A stretch of DNA of 64,000 nt, taken from contig OX375878.1 in NCBI GenBank assembly GCA_947359465.1, forward strand, positions 91,300,377 through 91,364,376, in the 5' to 3' direction. The first letter of the stretch is position 1. The number at the start of each line of letters is the position of its first letter. Below are positions 21,432 through 31,882 of the stretch, in pieces. Source of the stretch: Metellina segmentata (taxonomy: Eukaryota > Arthropoda > Arachnida > Araneae > Tetragnathidae). The notes under the pieces were generated by a model. It was not told where the DNA came from. It ran no database searches and saw nothing but the letters and a program-made list of their open reading frames with translations. Made by a program: the position numbers and the translations under genes.

Positions 21432-21463
21432 CCTTAGGGGATTGATCCCGGACCGTCGTCACC

Positions 21464-21550
21464 GCACTCTCCAAACTCACACACAAAAGCCGACGTGATG
21501 ACATTTGAGGTCACGGCCGATTTAACGTGCATCAGTCGAAGTACACGAAG
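21464..21550 (-). repeat. SINE-B body/linker fragment
   Basis: CGCACTCTCCAAACTCACAC, GAGGTCACGGCCGATTTAACG and TGCATCAG match the reverse complement of body and B linker. Confidence 0.7.
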
Positions 21551-21686
21551 CCTTTGAATTCAGCAATCTTTGTACACGAAGCCAATGATTGGATCGAGCT
21601 CACAACTCTCCGCAAACTATACAGAATTTTCGATTTATGTTACGATAAGTTAACTCTTTAGTATCAAATTTATGCCACGTCAATAT

Positions 21687-21821
21687 TTCGTCATCTGACC
21701 GTGGTTCAAAATTACGAGGTGTTGTCCTCGGATCTTTCCCTTAAGGGACTCCTTCCCGGACCGTCGTCAATAGCCCGTTGTATTGCTCTAGTACGATGTT
21801 AACTAAAATTACCATTACCAT
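21687..21821 (+). repeat. Short-class SINE (135 bp) with target duplication
   Basis: It starts TTCGTCATCTGACCGTGG and ends AAAATTACCATTACCAT. A perfect 14-bp duplication TGCCACGTCAATAT lies at 21673-21686 and 21822-21835. Confidence 0.93.
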
Positions 21822-21835
21822 TGCCACGTCAATAT

Positions 21836-22399
21836 AGTAGTTCTTTTTAAATGTCTCATGAAGTAAAAGAAGTAATTACTACGATGCATATAACAGCAAT
21901 GGAGGAATTTAAAAAAAAGGGAAAGGCAGCCAATATCGTATATGGCTTCGAAACGAGAAGTAAATGAAAAACTAACTTAGCAATTAGCAGAAACAATGCG
22001 ATTAAGTAGAATCGCTGTAAAAGACAATTACAGTTTGGAATTCTCATGGACAAAAATCCTAATTTAATTTCCCACGCTACTAACTAGTTGATTTTTTTTC
22101 TTAGTGCTTTCTTTACTTTTTGTTTCCCATTCACATCCAGTGAGATGAATTTAATTGGATTAATAAAATTGCAGTTAATGTATGCATTTTTTAAAGCTTT
22201 GCTTCATGCGCAAGAGCATTTTTTCGTAGTTTTTTCTACGAGTTTCCAAGTCCAAATTAGAGACTTTTCATTGAGCTATATTTTACTTGTGCAAACCCAT
22301 TACAAGTATGCGTATATATTTGCCGAAAATAAGAAATAAGATTGTTTTATACTTTCTGTTATGGTCATTGTTTTTTTTTTTCATTAAATTATCTGGTCA
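21836..22399. other. No gene seen
   Basis: AT-rich; short frames on both strands with hydrophobic composition but no recognisable domain. Confidence 0.5.
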
Positions 22400-22712
22400 A
22401 TGATAGCCGTTTGGAAGAGTAACGGATTAGTAATCTAAGTGTTGAGAGCTTAAATCCACCCAAAGACCGTCAATATTCAAAGATTCTGGTGCACGGTAAA
22501 TCGGTCGTGACCTCAATTGCTTTCATTTTGGTCCGGTGTGGAGGTTTGGAGAGTTGTGTGCCTGCTCAGATGTGATCTTATCATCTGACCGTGATTTAAA
22601 ATTACGTGGAGTTGTCCTCGAATCTTTCCATTCGGGTTCGATCCAGGACCGTCGTCAATAACCCGTTATATTGCTCAAGTGCCGACGTTAATTAAAATAC
22701 CTACCTACCTTA
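22400..22712 (+). repeat. SINE-B, near full length (about 313 bp)
   Basis: Head ATAGCCGTTTGGAAGAGTAA, GGATTAGTAATCTAAG, linker TCTGGTGCACGGTAAATCGG, CGTGACCTCAA, body, and tail CGACGTTAATTAAAATACC followed by TACC repeats. Good representative of the B type. Confidence 0.85.
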
Positions 22713-22717
22713 AAGCA

Positions 22718-23044
22718 ATGGCAATGGCAATTTTAGTTAACGTCGTACTAGAGCAACGCAACGGGCTATTGACGACCGTCCGGGATCAGTCACTTAAGGG
22801 AAAGATCCGAGGACGACACCACATAATTTTGAACCACAGTCAGATGGCGAGGCAACACCTGAGCTGGCACCCCACTCTCCAAACTTCCACACCAACCCAA
22901 CGTGAGGACTTTCGCCCACGACAGATTTAAGGTGCACCAGCCGCCTCTACACCATATGCTTACAAACGCCCGGACCCGGATTCGAACCAGGAACCTTCCG
23001 ATCTAACTAGAGGCTATCATCTTAACCATCAGAACGGTTGGTTG
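22718..23044 (-). repeat. SINE-A, near full length
   Basis: Tail (GGCAATGGCAATTTTAGTTA) at the left, clean body and linker, B box reverse complement of GGTTCGAATCC at about 22979-22989, head ending ACGGTTGGTTGGC. Confidence 0.9.
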
Positions 23045-24290
23045 GCTTATATTGCTGTAAGGTCGGATGTAATGCCATATCAGAATATTTGGGCATTGAG
23101 TAGACTCTTACTACAGCCTGCTCATGTCCATTTAGTAAACATCTCTAGGTAATATCATTATCACTCCTACATTACTCCTTAATTGAGCGGTGACCAACTT
23201 CTTTTCTTGAGGCATCAGATACTTTTACAAGCAGCATTTTAATAAACGTTGACCTAAAGTCAAAACAATGGAGATTCCGCCGTCTCGAGTAGATTGGCAG
23301 CACCAGTCGACTTAGTAACAAAAAAAATAAGTTTCCTCTACGTTACTTAATAGATGGGACGGAACAAAAGTTGGCCCAGAAACAAATAAAAACCTACCTT
23401 TCCATCAAGCCACCATTTACTCCAGAGATTAATTGAGCTTACGAAGCCGTAACACAATGTGTTAGTTAACGACCCCTACTTGAAGTATAACTAACAGCAT
23501 TATGATAATTACCGGGTGATTAATAACTACGGTTAAAAGAAGCATCCATTCTGTTCCATCGGCTCCCTGTGAGCCATCTATATCCCTCCAATATGTCTGC
23601 AACTAAAATTCCGCTGAGAAATATGCCCAACCGAGAAATTTTAAAGTGCTTCGGAATCGACTGAAAGGAAACTTTTCAATTAAGGGAAAGTTAGAGTGGA
23701 GAGGAAAACCAATTTCTGAGGAAAGGGACTGATAAACTTTAATTAAGAACTGAAACAGGAAAATGTGATTTCAAAGCTAATGAATAACGGCTTTCATTTC
23801 TCGGGATTCTTCTTGTGGATTCCGTTGCAGCCTTTCAAATTAAAATATAAATCTTTAGTTGTCAGAACAATGGACCAAACAATGCGCACTTTGTAACGGA
23901 ACTTCTGATATTTCGGAGTTGTTATTTCATGAACATTAGGGCCGCGGACTTAGTTTGGGTGTAATGAAGATTTTCCTTTTGTTATTGCGAATTCAAGAAG
24001 GTTCGTGTGTTACGATCGCCCCTTAAACGCTTTGGGACCAAATTAGAAATGATTCATTTCGAGTCTTAAACTTTTATGTATTCATATACATTAAGAGGAT
24101 AAAGAACACTATCCTAAAATTTCCATAGAAGTATTACTAGTTGATTGGTTTTTCTGTCTGAATGTTCGTTTATGGAAGGAAATAAGTTTTCTAAACTTTG
24201 AATTGTTTTTGTTTGGTAGAGGGTTATGCATATTGGAATGATTTATTGCTTAGCTTTACTTAGCTGTAAAGCTAAGTAATAACAAATAAA
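23045..24290. other. No gene seen
   Basis: Unique-looking sequence of moderate AT content. A hairpin lies at 24249-24276, with perfect 11-bp arms CTTAGCTTTAC / GTAAAGCTAAG and a 6-nt loop; function unknown. Confidence 0.5.
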
Positions 24291-24628
24291 GTCGCGTAGT
24301 CCAAAAAGGTAATTGTAGAATGTTCTCTGATCACTGATTTGACTTTCATAACAAAACACATCTGAATTAAAAGTCCTGAATTTGGGTAGCATTTGAGCGA
24401 AATATAGGAAAACAAATATAGTCTTATAGTGTAGTCTAAAAGGGGTAATATCAGATACTTCTCCGTTCCATTCGCTTATCTGACTTTTGTAATCAGAGGC
24501 TGGAGCAAAGCTTTAAATGTATCACCATGGTATAATAATTACCCATCGCAGATTATGTTCTTGAACGAAATAAAAGGAAAGTATGTACGAAGTAAAAGGA
24601 AACAAATAAGGTCTTTGTGTAGTCTTAA

Positions 24629-25339
24629 CCCTCTGACTGCTAAATTTGTGGACCGAAATCGCTGCAAAAATCGTGTATTTTTTTTGCATATTAAAAATCT
24701 ATATATATTGGAGAATTGAAATATGCATTTTTTTCATTCTAGAAAAGACTTTTTATATAGATTTTTATCATGAGAAACTAAACTGTCAGAAGTTATTGTT
24801 AGCTATATGCACAGTAATTTCCGGATTTCCACGAAAAGGAACTGGAGGAGGAGGAGGAATATTCTTCATATCAATTTTGCACCACTGCCTAACGCTTTGC
24901 AAGTTTATTGAATCATGATCAGATTCATCGCTATCTGAGGAGTAGTCCGAAAAATCTATATCACTCTGTCACTATCAAAACTAAAATCACTTTTAGAATC
25001 TGATAAATCATCAGGAATATATACTCTGTCAATCGCTGAACGTTTTCTAGCAGCCATTTCTGATTAGAAAAAGGCGCCAAACAAAGGCGCGAAGTTAGAG
25101 CGGTAAATACAAAGTACCTTCAAATGCCTCAATTTAGTGGACGACTAGCGACAACTGTTGACCAAAATCTAAATTTAACGTCTAACACTGTATGTAATTC
25201 ATTTCATTGGTTAAACGGTGAAAAAGCGGGATGCGCTCCTCAATAAAGATAGAAAAACCTGCCCGCGAAAATCGCGGGATGAGCAAATTTTGCTACATTT
25301 GAGTTGCCCGTGGAAATCGCGGGATAATCAGCCAGTGGG
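24629..25339 (-). mobile_element. piggyBac-derived element, 711 bp, with TTAA flanks
   Basis: It is bounded by TTAA (24625-24628 and 25340-25343), with termini CCCTCTGACTG and the reverse complement of CAGCCAGTGGG (9 of 11 matching). The right end holds two GAAATCGCGGGAT-type subterminal repeats. It sits in a satellite unit: flanks AGTC.TTAA.AAGGTAATTT rejoin to the unit sequence. Only the N-terminal part of a transposase is present. Confidence 0.88.
24786..25057 (-). pseudogene. piggyBac transposase N-terminal remnant
   Basis: The minus-strand start at 25057 gives MAARKRSAIDRVYIPDDLSD followed by an acidic/Ser stretch. After a frameshift near 24970 it continues DIDFSDYSSDSDESDHDS, then VRQWCKIDM, PPPPPVPFRGNPEI, stopping at 24786. 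An acidic N-terminus followed by PPP.PF.G is typical of piggyBac/PGBD proteins. The DDE catalytic domain is absent. Confidence 0.72.
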
Positions 25340-27400
25340 TTAAAAGGTAATTTCATCAACTTCCCTATTCACTTATCCTACTCATAATCCGAATAAAACT
25401 GCTTTAAGTCCAAAATGGTAGTACAATGGTTAGTGTCGAAATGCTCATTATATTTCGCAGATTCTGTATTTATACAAATTCGAAGTATAAGGTCTTCGGT
25501 GATGTCTAAAATTAGTATCGAAATAATTATTATATTTCCCAGATTCTGTACTTACAAATTAGAAGTATAAGGTCTTCGGTCTAAAAAGGTAATTTCACCA
25601 ACTTCTCTGTTCGCTTATCAGACTGATAATCAAAATAAAAACTGATGTAAGGCGTTAGGTATGGTAGTTCAGCGGTTAGTATCGAAATAATTATTACAAA
25701 TCGCAGATTCTGTACTTATAAATTAGAAGTATAAGGTCTTCGGTCTAAAAAGGTAATTTCACCAACTTCTCTGTTCGCTTATCAGACTGATAATCAAAAT
25801 AAAAACTGATGTAAGGCGTTAGGTATGGTAGTTCAGCGGTTAGTATCGAAATAATTATTACAAATCGCAGATTCTGTACTTATAAATTAGAAGTATAAGG
25901 TCTTCGGTCTAAAAAGGTAATTTCACCAACTTCTCTGTTCGCTTATCAGACTGATAATCAAAATAAAAACTGATGTAAGACGTTAGGTATGGTAGTTCAG
26001 CGGTTAGTATCGAAATAATTATTACAAATCGCAGATTCTGTACTTACAAATTAGAAGTATAAGGTCTTCGGTCTAAAAAGGTAATTTCACCAACTTCTCT
26101 GTTCGCTTATCAGACTGATAATCAAAATAAAAACTGATGTAAGACGTTAGGTATGGTAGTTCAGCGGTTAGTATCGAAATAATTATTACAAATCGCAGAT
26201 TCTGTACTTACAAATTAGAAGTATAAGGTCTTCGGTCTAAAAAGGTAATTTCACCAACTTCTCTATTCGCTTATCAGACTGATAATCAAAATAAAAACTG
26301 ATGTAAGACGTTAGGTATGGTAGTTCAGCGGTTAGTATCGAAATAATTATTACAAATCGCAGATTCTGTACTTACAAATTAGAAGTATAAGGTCTTCGGT
26401 CTAAAAAGGTAATTTCACCAACTTCTCTGTTCGCTTATCAGACTGATAATCAAAATAAAAACTGATGTAAGGCGTTAGGTATGGTAGTTCAGCGGTTAGT
26501 ATCGAAATAATTATTACAAATCGCAGATTCTGTACTTATAAATTAGAAGTATAAGGTCTTCGGTCTAAAAAGGTAATTTCACCAACTTCTCTGTTCGCTT
26601 ATCAGACTGATAATCAAAATAAAAACTGATGTAAGACGTTAGGTATGGTAGTTCAGCGGTTAGTATCGAAATAATTATTACAAATCGCAGATTCTGTACT
26701 TACAAATTAGAAGTATAAGGTCTTCGGTCTAAAAAGGTAATTTCACCAACTTCTCTGTTCGCTTATCAGACTGATAATCAAAATAAAAACTGATGTAAGA
26801 CGTTAGGTATGGTAGTTCAGCGGTTAGTATCGAAATAATTATTACAAATCGCAGATTCTGTACTTACAAATTAGAAGTATAAGGTCTTCGGTCTAAAAAG
26901 GTAATTTCACCAACTTCTCTATTCGCTTATCAGACTGATAATCAAAATAAAAACTGATGTAAGACGTTAGGTATGGTAGTTCAGCGGTTAGTATCGAAAT
27001 AATTATTACAAATCGCAGATTCTGTACTTACAAATTAGAAGTATAAGGTCTTCGGTCTAAAAAGGTAATTTCACCAACTTCTCTATTCGCTTATCAGACT
27101 GATAATCAAAATAAAAACTGATGTAAGACGTTAGGTATGGTAGTTCAGCGGTTAGTATCGAAATAATTATTACAAATCGCAGATTCTGTACTTATAAATT
27201 CGAAGAGTATAGGGAAACAAATTAGATCATCATCAGAATAGTTTCTATGTAGTCTAAAAAGGTAATTTCGGCAAATTCCCCGTTCGCCTTTATCCGACTT
27301 TCATAATCAGGAATACAACTGGAGTAAAACCCCAAACAGTAGCACGGCAGTTGGTATCGCAATAATTACTCCGAATCGCAGATTGCGCTATTCCGACCTG

Positions 27401-27859
27401 TATTCCCACAGCAACACGAACACTCCCACACAATCTTCGACGAGTCCAAAAGGCAGAAATAAATAGGCAAAACGATAAGAATCACCCCTTCCCCGTCGGA
27501 TGTAACTTTCATCAATTAAGCTGGAAACTTGGGGCATTTCTCGGGAAACCTCATTCCCACCTCCCGCCTCTCCCGAAAGCGAGCAATAAACGGAATACAA
27601 ATCATTCCACTGCCACTAAAATCCCGCAGAAGTTTTCCAGTTTTGCGGCCGGGAAGATTCCTGGGGTTTCTCGCGCAAATGAGACGGAAGGGACGGGGGA
27701 AGTACAATCGCAGCCGAACATCGGAAGAATCCCTAAACAGCGCGGAATGGTGGGGTACCAAACCAGTTCCTGATATTACAGACGGGAGGATCTTCGGGAG
27801 AGTAGTAGAGTAATAATGGAAAATACCTCCGTGTGTTTGGACCCGACCTTATAATCGCC
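27401..27859. other. No recognisable gene; higher-GC unique stretch
   Basis: Frames of 70-94 codons on both strands overlap each other (27529-27813 +, 27516-27761 -). None resembles a known family. Possibly a conserved non-coding block or an unrecognised exon. Confidence 0.4.
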
Positions 27860-29455
27860 CACGAATGTGTAAAGGATGATTGTGCTGCGTCTGTGCGATT
27901 GGCTTTAATTACTGTCCGCCACATTTTTCGGGCTTGTAGAAGGATGTGTATTCGCTGCAACACCGAATTATTTTTATTAAAATATTTTGTTATTTAATGG
28001 TGTCGATTTGCCAGTCCGTAAAAAAATGGTCTTTTGTAGCTTAATTGAACTCTGGAGAATTGATCTAAGTTACTATTTTAAAATAACAAACAAATCTTCG
28101 TAACGTGACTTTTGGACCGAAAGGTTCCTGGTTTTAATACGAGGTAAGGTATGGATGATTGTCTGTCCTGGTAGGTGTGTAAAGAGTGACTTTTGCTGTC
28201 TCTGTGCAATCGGCTTTAATTACTTTGCGACACACTTTTCGTCTCGGGCATGAAGATGAATGTGTATCGCTGCAACACCGAATTATTTTTCCTAAAATAT
28301 TTTGTTATTTAATGGTGTCGATTTGCCAGTCCGAAAAGAATGGTCTTATAATTTCATTCCTTTTGCAGCTTAATTGAACTATGGAGAATTGATATAAATT
28401 ACTATTTTAAAATAACAAACAAATCTTCGTAACGTGACTTTTGGACCGAAAGGTTCCTGGTTTTAATACGAGGTAAGGTATGGATGTTTGTCTGTCCTGG
28501 TAGGTGTGTAAAGAGTGATTGTGCTGTCTCTGTGCAATCGGCTTTAATTACTTTGCGACACACTTTTCGTCTCGGGCATGAAGATGGATGTGTATCGCTG
28601 CAACACCGAATTATTTTTCCTAAAATATTTTGTTATTTAATGGTGTCGATTTGCCAGTCCGAAAAGAATGGTCTTATAAAATTTCATTCCTTTTGCAGCT
28701 TAATTGAACTATGGAGAATTGATATAAATTACTATTTTAAAATAACAAACAAATCTTCGTAACGTGACTTTTGGAGCGAAAGGTTCCTGGTTTTAATACG
28801 AGGTAAGGTATGGATGATTGTCTGTCCGGGTAGGTGTGTGAAGAGTGATTGTGCTGTCTCTGTGCAATCGGCTTTAATTACTTTGCGACACACTTTTCGT
28901 CTCGGGCATGAAGATGGATGTGTATCGCTGCAACACCGAATTATTTTTCCTAAAATATTTTGTTATTTAATGGTGTCGATTTGCCAGTCCGTAAAGAATG
29001 GTCTTTTGTAGCTAAATTGAACTCTGGAGAATTGATATAAATTACTATTTTAAAATAACAAACGAATCTTCGCAACGTGACTTTTGGACCGAAAGGTTAC
29101 CTGTTTTTATTCGAGTTGTAAGGTAATGGATGTTTGTCCGTCCTGGTAGGTGTGTAAAGGATGATTGTGCTGCCTCTGTGCGATTGGCTTTGATTACTGT
29201 GCGCCACACTTTTCGTCTCGGGCTTGGAAATGGATGTGTATCGGCTGTAACACCGAATTATTTTTCCAAAATATTTTTTATTTAATGTTGTCGATTTTCC
29301 AGTCCGATAAGAATGGTCTTAATATTTTTTTTCCCCAGTTTAACTGTGAACTCTGGAGAATTGATATAAATTACTATTTTAAAATAACAAATTAATCTTC
29401 GCAACGTGATTTTTGGACCGCAAGGTTCTTAGTTTCTATTCGAGGTAAGGTATGG
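27860..29455 (+). repeat. ~330-bp tandem array (5 units) containing a decayed SINE head
   Basis: Units restart with ATGGATGTTTGTCTGTCC at 28151, 28480, 28810, 29126 and 29452 (spacings 329, 330, 316, 326); an earlier unit begins about 27860. Each unit ends in GACCGAAAGGTTCCTGG, TTTTAATACGAGG, AAGGTATGGATG, which aligns to the SINE-A head from the anticodon region through the B box to ATGGATGTTTGT. The 60-90 codon frames in the units are repeat artefacts. Confidence 0.9.
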
Positions 29456-29474
29456 ATGTTTGTCCGTCCTGGTA

Positions 29475-29802
29475 GGTAGGTATTTTAAATAGCTTCGCAC
29501 TGGAGCAACACAACGAGCTATTCTCTGTCCATCCAGAGAGGCAGCGGTGGCCCATTTGGAAGAGCAACTGAGACTAGGGAGGTTTGTGAGTTCCAAACTT
29601 GGTCCAGCCAGACCATCGTGAACACGAGGGCTGGTGCATGCTAAATCTCTCGTGGTCTCAAATGTCCTCATGTTGTCGTTATGTGGTGTTTTGTTGAGTG
29701 GAATGCTGACTCAGATGTTAACATTGCCATTTTACTCTTACTCAAATGACGAGGTGCTGTCTTTGGATCTTTCCCTACGGACTGAATAGCCTGTTGTATT
29801 GT
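29475..29802 (+). repeat. SINE-B, old copy, with antisense tail piece
   Basis: Antisense tail 29475-29525 (GTATTTTAAATAGCTTCGC), then from 29536 a + B head (GCAGCGGTGGCCCATTTGG), linker (CGAGGGCTGGTGCATGC), and a degraded body to CTGAATAGCCTGTTG. Confidence 0.75.
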
Positions 29803-29920
29803 GCAACACATATTCAACTACCTTCATACGATACTGAAATTGAAAAAAAATACAAGCTACTAGGTTAAGAAGTTCAAAAATTAGAGTAGTTTTAACCTGC
29901 TACTCTTTTTTGAATACTAG

Positions 29921-30132
29921 ATACATCGGATATTATGTGCCCCCTATGGCAATTGCCATACCTGGTTTTACGTTTTGCAACCCTTTCTCTAGGCGAGCTT
30001 ACCTTCTTTTCACAAATAGACGTCTTGAGGGTCCTCTGCTACCTCACTGTAACCATACTGTACAGCCTGGTCGAAGAGAAGAAAATGCTGATGAAAATGG
30101 CGTCGCGAATGTCTGGATTGCAACATTCATAA
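29921..30132 (+). pseudogene. Possible ABCA-type transporter exon or exon relic
   Basis: An AG after a pyrimidine-rich tract (TACTCTTTTTTGAATACTAG) could start an exon at 29921. The frame to the stop at 30130-30132 is hydrophobic and ends LYSLVEEKKMLMKMASRMSG. This resembles the ABCA pattern of a membrane helix followed by (V)xEKE..(L/M)KE.M..MGL. There is no donor site at its end and no neighbouring exon, so it may be a relic or a chance similarity. Confidence 0.3.
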
Positions 30133-30149
30133 CCTATCTGCTTACGTAG

Positions 30150-30202
30150 TCATACGTTGGTCTGCCATCCAGAAGGTCCCGGGCTCAAATCCCAGTTTGT
30201 AA
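30150..30202 (+). repeat. tRNA-like head of another SINE type
   Basis: GTTGGTCTGCCATCCAGAAG followed by GTCCCGGGCTCAAATCCCAG has a B-box-like core (GGGCTCAAATCCC at 30180-30192). It differs from both the A and B heads. Confidence 0.4.
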
Positions 30203-30204
30203 AA

Positions 30205-30902
30205 TCATACATATTAGTCCTATTAGGAGCAACGATGGCTTTCACCGTGGGTATTTAATCACAAATTTCCGCCAGTTTTCTCCTTGTAGTGTCAAAGACC
30301 AAACAGGTCTGTGATCAGTCAATAATACATAAATAACCCGTCTTGAGCATTTAACTGACCAAAGTAAACGAGAATCGAGCTAAAGACCTTCCAATACCTG
30401 CAGTAATAAAAATATATATATTAGCATAAACATTGACCCACAGTAATACATATTGGTGATTGTTCCTATTAGGAGCAACGATGGCTTTCTCACTGGGTAT
30501 TCAATCACAAATTTCCACCAGTTTTCTCCTTGTAGTGTCAAAGACCGAACAGGTCTGTGATCAGTCAATAAAACATAAATAACCCTAGTCTTGAGCATTT
30601 AACTGACCACAATAAACGAGAATCGAGCTAAAGACCTAAGACCTGCAGTAATAAAAATATACATTTGGCATAAATATTGACCTGCAGAAATATATATTGG
30701 GGATTGTTCCTTTTAGGAGCAACTATGGCTTTCTCACTGGATATTCAATCACAAATTTCCGCCAGTTTTTCCTTGTAGTGTAAAAGACCGAAGAGGTCTG
30801 CTCAGTCAATAAAACATAAATAACCCGAGTCTTGAGCATTTAACTGACCAAAGTAAACGAGAATCGAGCTAAGGACCTTCCAAGACCTGAAGTAATAAAA
30901 TT
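30205..30902. repeat. ~245-bp tandem repeat, three units
   Basis: TTAGGAGCAAC.ATGGCTTTC marks units starting near 30219, 30465 and 30709 (spacings 246 and 244). Each contains TTTTTCCTTGTAGTGT-like and GAGCATTTAACTGACC blocks. No coding potential. Confidence 0.92.
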
Positions 30903-31285
30903 ATTTTAATGGATGAAATGCTAGCTCAATTTCCGAATTATGTCGTAATAAGTACGACGGCTTAAAGGGTTCGTGGCAAGTTGATTCATTTTCTCGACGT
31001 GATCAATGGCAGGGCAGCGCTTGGGAATCAGTTAAATCCATCACTGTCAGTTGCGTTGCGAGAGTAGAAAGCTTTCTCCTGCTCCAGCAGATAACAGAAG
31101 CGATACTTGGTGTTCGACAGCATTAGCCACATTAGTGAAATAGGCTCCTTAAAATGAAAACGTTGCTAAAAGTGACAACAGCGTTTGAACGTTTAGCAGA
31201 CGAAAAATCATCTAACTAGATGTAGATGGGTTGTTTACCGCTGACTGCAGCCTCGAATTAGACAAAAAATGTTTTTAAGAAAATA

Positions 31286-31859
31286 CACTACCCTACAACA
31301 ATGGACCGGACGCAAGTGGATTTAGACAAAATCCGACTACTTGTTTGGGGTTTTTTTTTGTGGTAAGGCCTGGGATATATATTAGCATGTTGTTCCTGGT
31401 CAATTGAACTTCGACGCCTACATGAACATGTTGGACAATCAGGTTCCTCCTACTCTCAGACAATTTTATGGAATGGACGAATGTTACTTCCAGGACGGCA
31501 TTACTCTATGTCATGTTGCAACCTCTGTCAAGCAGTGGAATCGAGATATGGATGTAAAACGTCTTCCATGGCCTGCTCAGAGTCCCTACCGAAACCCCAT
31601 AAAACATTTGTGGAACGAGTTAGAGCTACGCTTACGGACCAGGGAACCACGTCCGAAATCTACAGCTGAGTTGGCGACACTCTAGCAGCAGGAATGGACG
31701 CAAATACCCATAGCTGTGTATCAAATCCTTGTTGAAAGTATGCCCAGAAGGGTTGCTAGTGTAATTGCAGCACAAGGTATACCATCGCCCTTTTAAAACA
31801 AGTATTCTTTCCCTTATACCATCACATCTTGCAGTCCGGTCCGTTATTGTAGGGTAGTG
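31286..31859 (+). mobile_element. Tc1-like internally deleted element, 574 bp
   Basis: Terminal inverted repeats CACTACCCTACAA.AA.GGACCGGAC (2 mismatches in 26) are flanked by TA (31284-31285, 31860-31861). The interior keeps only the C-terminal half of a DD34E transposase. It shares its left deletion junction (ATCCGACTA.TTGTT next to GGACC.GG.AAATTGAAC) with the element at 56185-56803. Confidence 0.93.
31395..31796 (+). pseudogene. Tc1 transposase C-terminal half, catalytic Glu lost
   Basis: The frame includes LRQFYGMDECYFQDGITLCH with the second catalytic Asp region, then DVKRLPWPAQSPYRNPIKHL where the family has SPDLNPIEHLW. Here the catalytic Glu is Lys and the Asp of PDL is Tyr. A stop follows ELATL (31683-31685), then the frame continues to VIAAQGIPSPF and a stop. 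The first catalytic Asp and the HTH domain are deleted. Confidence 0.88.
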
Positions 31860-31882
31860 TATTTTATTAGTTTTGGTAGTTA

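Larger units (their letters stand above)
19732..21463 (+). repeat. SINE body split by a hAT element
   Basis: The left part 19732-19850 (CAAGTCCTCATGTTGGGTTG to TTCCCTTAGGG) and the right part from 21440 (ATTGATCCCGGACCGTCGTC) are contiguous SINE sequence interrupted by the hAT at 19851-21431. The tail is missing because another SINE follows. Confidence 0.88.
24291..27400. repeat. 164-bp satellite with diverged flanking units
   Basis: Ten units at exact 164-bp spacing (starting GGTAATTTCACC at 25588, 25752, ... 27064) form the homogeneous core 25588-27227. Diverged relatives flank it at 24308, 24444, 25346 and 27271 with spacings of 136-187 bp. A 77-bp partial duplication lies at 25511-25587. 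Core variants repeat in blocks of four units (656 bp). Each core unit contains TAGTTCAGCGG, similar to a tRNA A box, but no good B box. Confidence 0.95.

Noticed and set aside
1126..22930. Many 60-80 codon frames with the same peptide pattern (LEQHNGLLTTVRDQSLKGKIRGQ and similar) on both strands
   Set aside because: They are the SINE body read in one antisense frame. They recur because the repeat recurs, carry no domain and stop at repeat edges.
24646..24918. 90-codon + frame with a glycine run
   Set aside because: It is the opposite strand of the piggyBac N-terminal coding remnant (poly-Pro read as poly-Gly).
28186..29395. Repeated + frames (SVQSALITLRHTFRLGHED) in the ~330-bp array
   Set aside because: Same explanation: young tandem copies of one non-coding unit; the diverged units break the frame.
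1979..30202. tRNA genes at the GGTTCGAATCC boxes
   Set aside because: All lie in SINE heads. No head folds into a full cloverleaf with an acceptor stem by eye, and several lack an A or B box.
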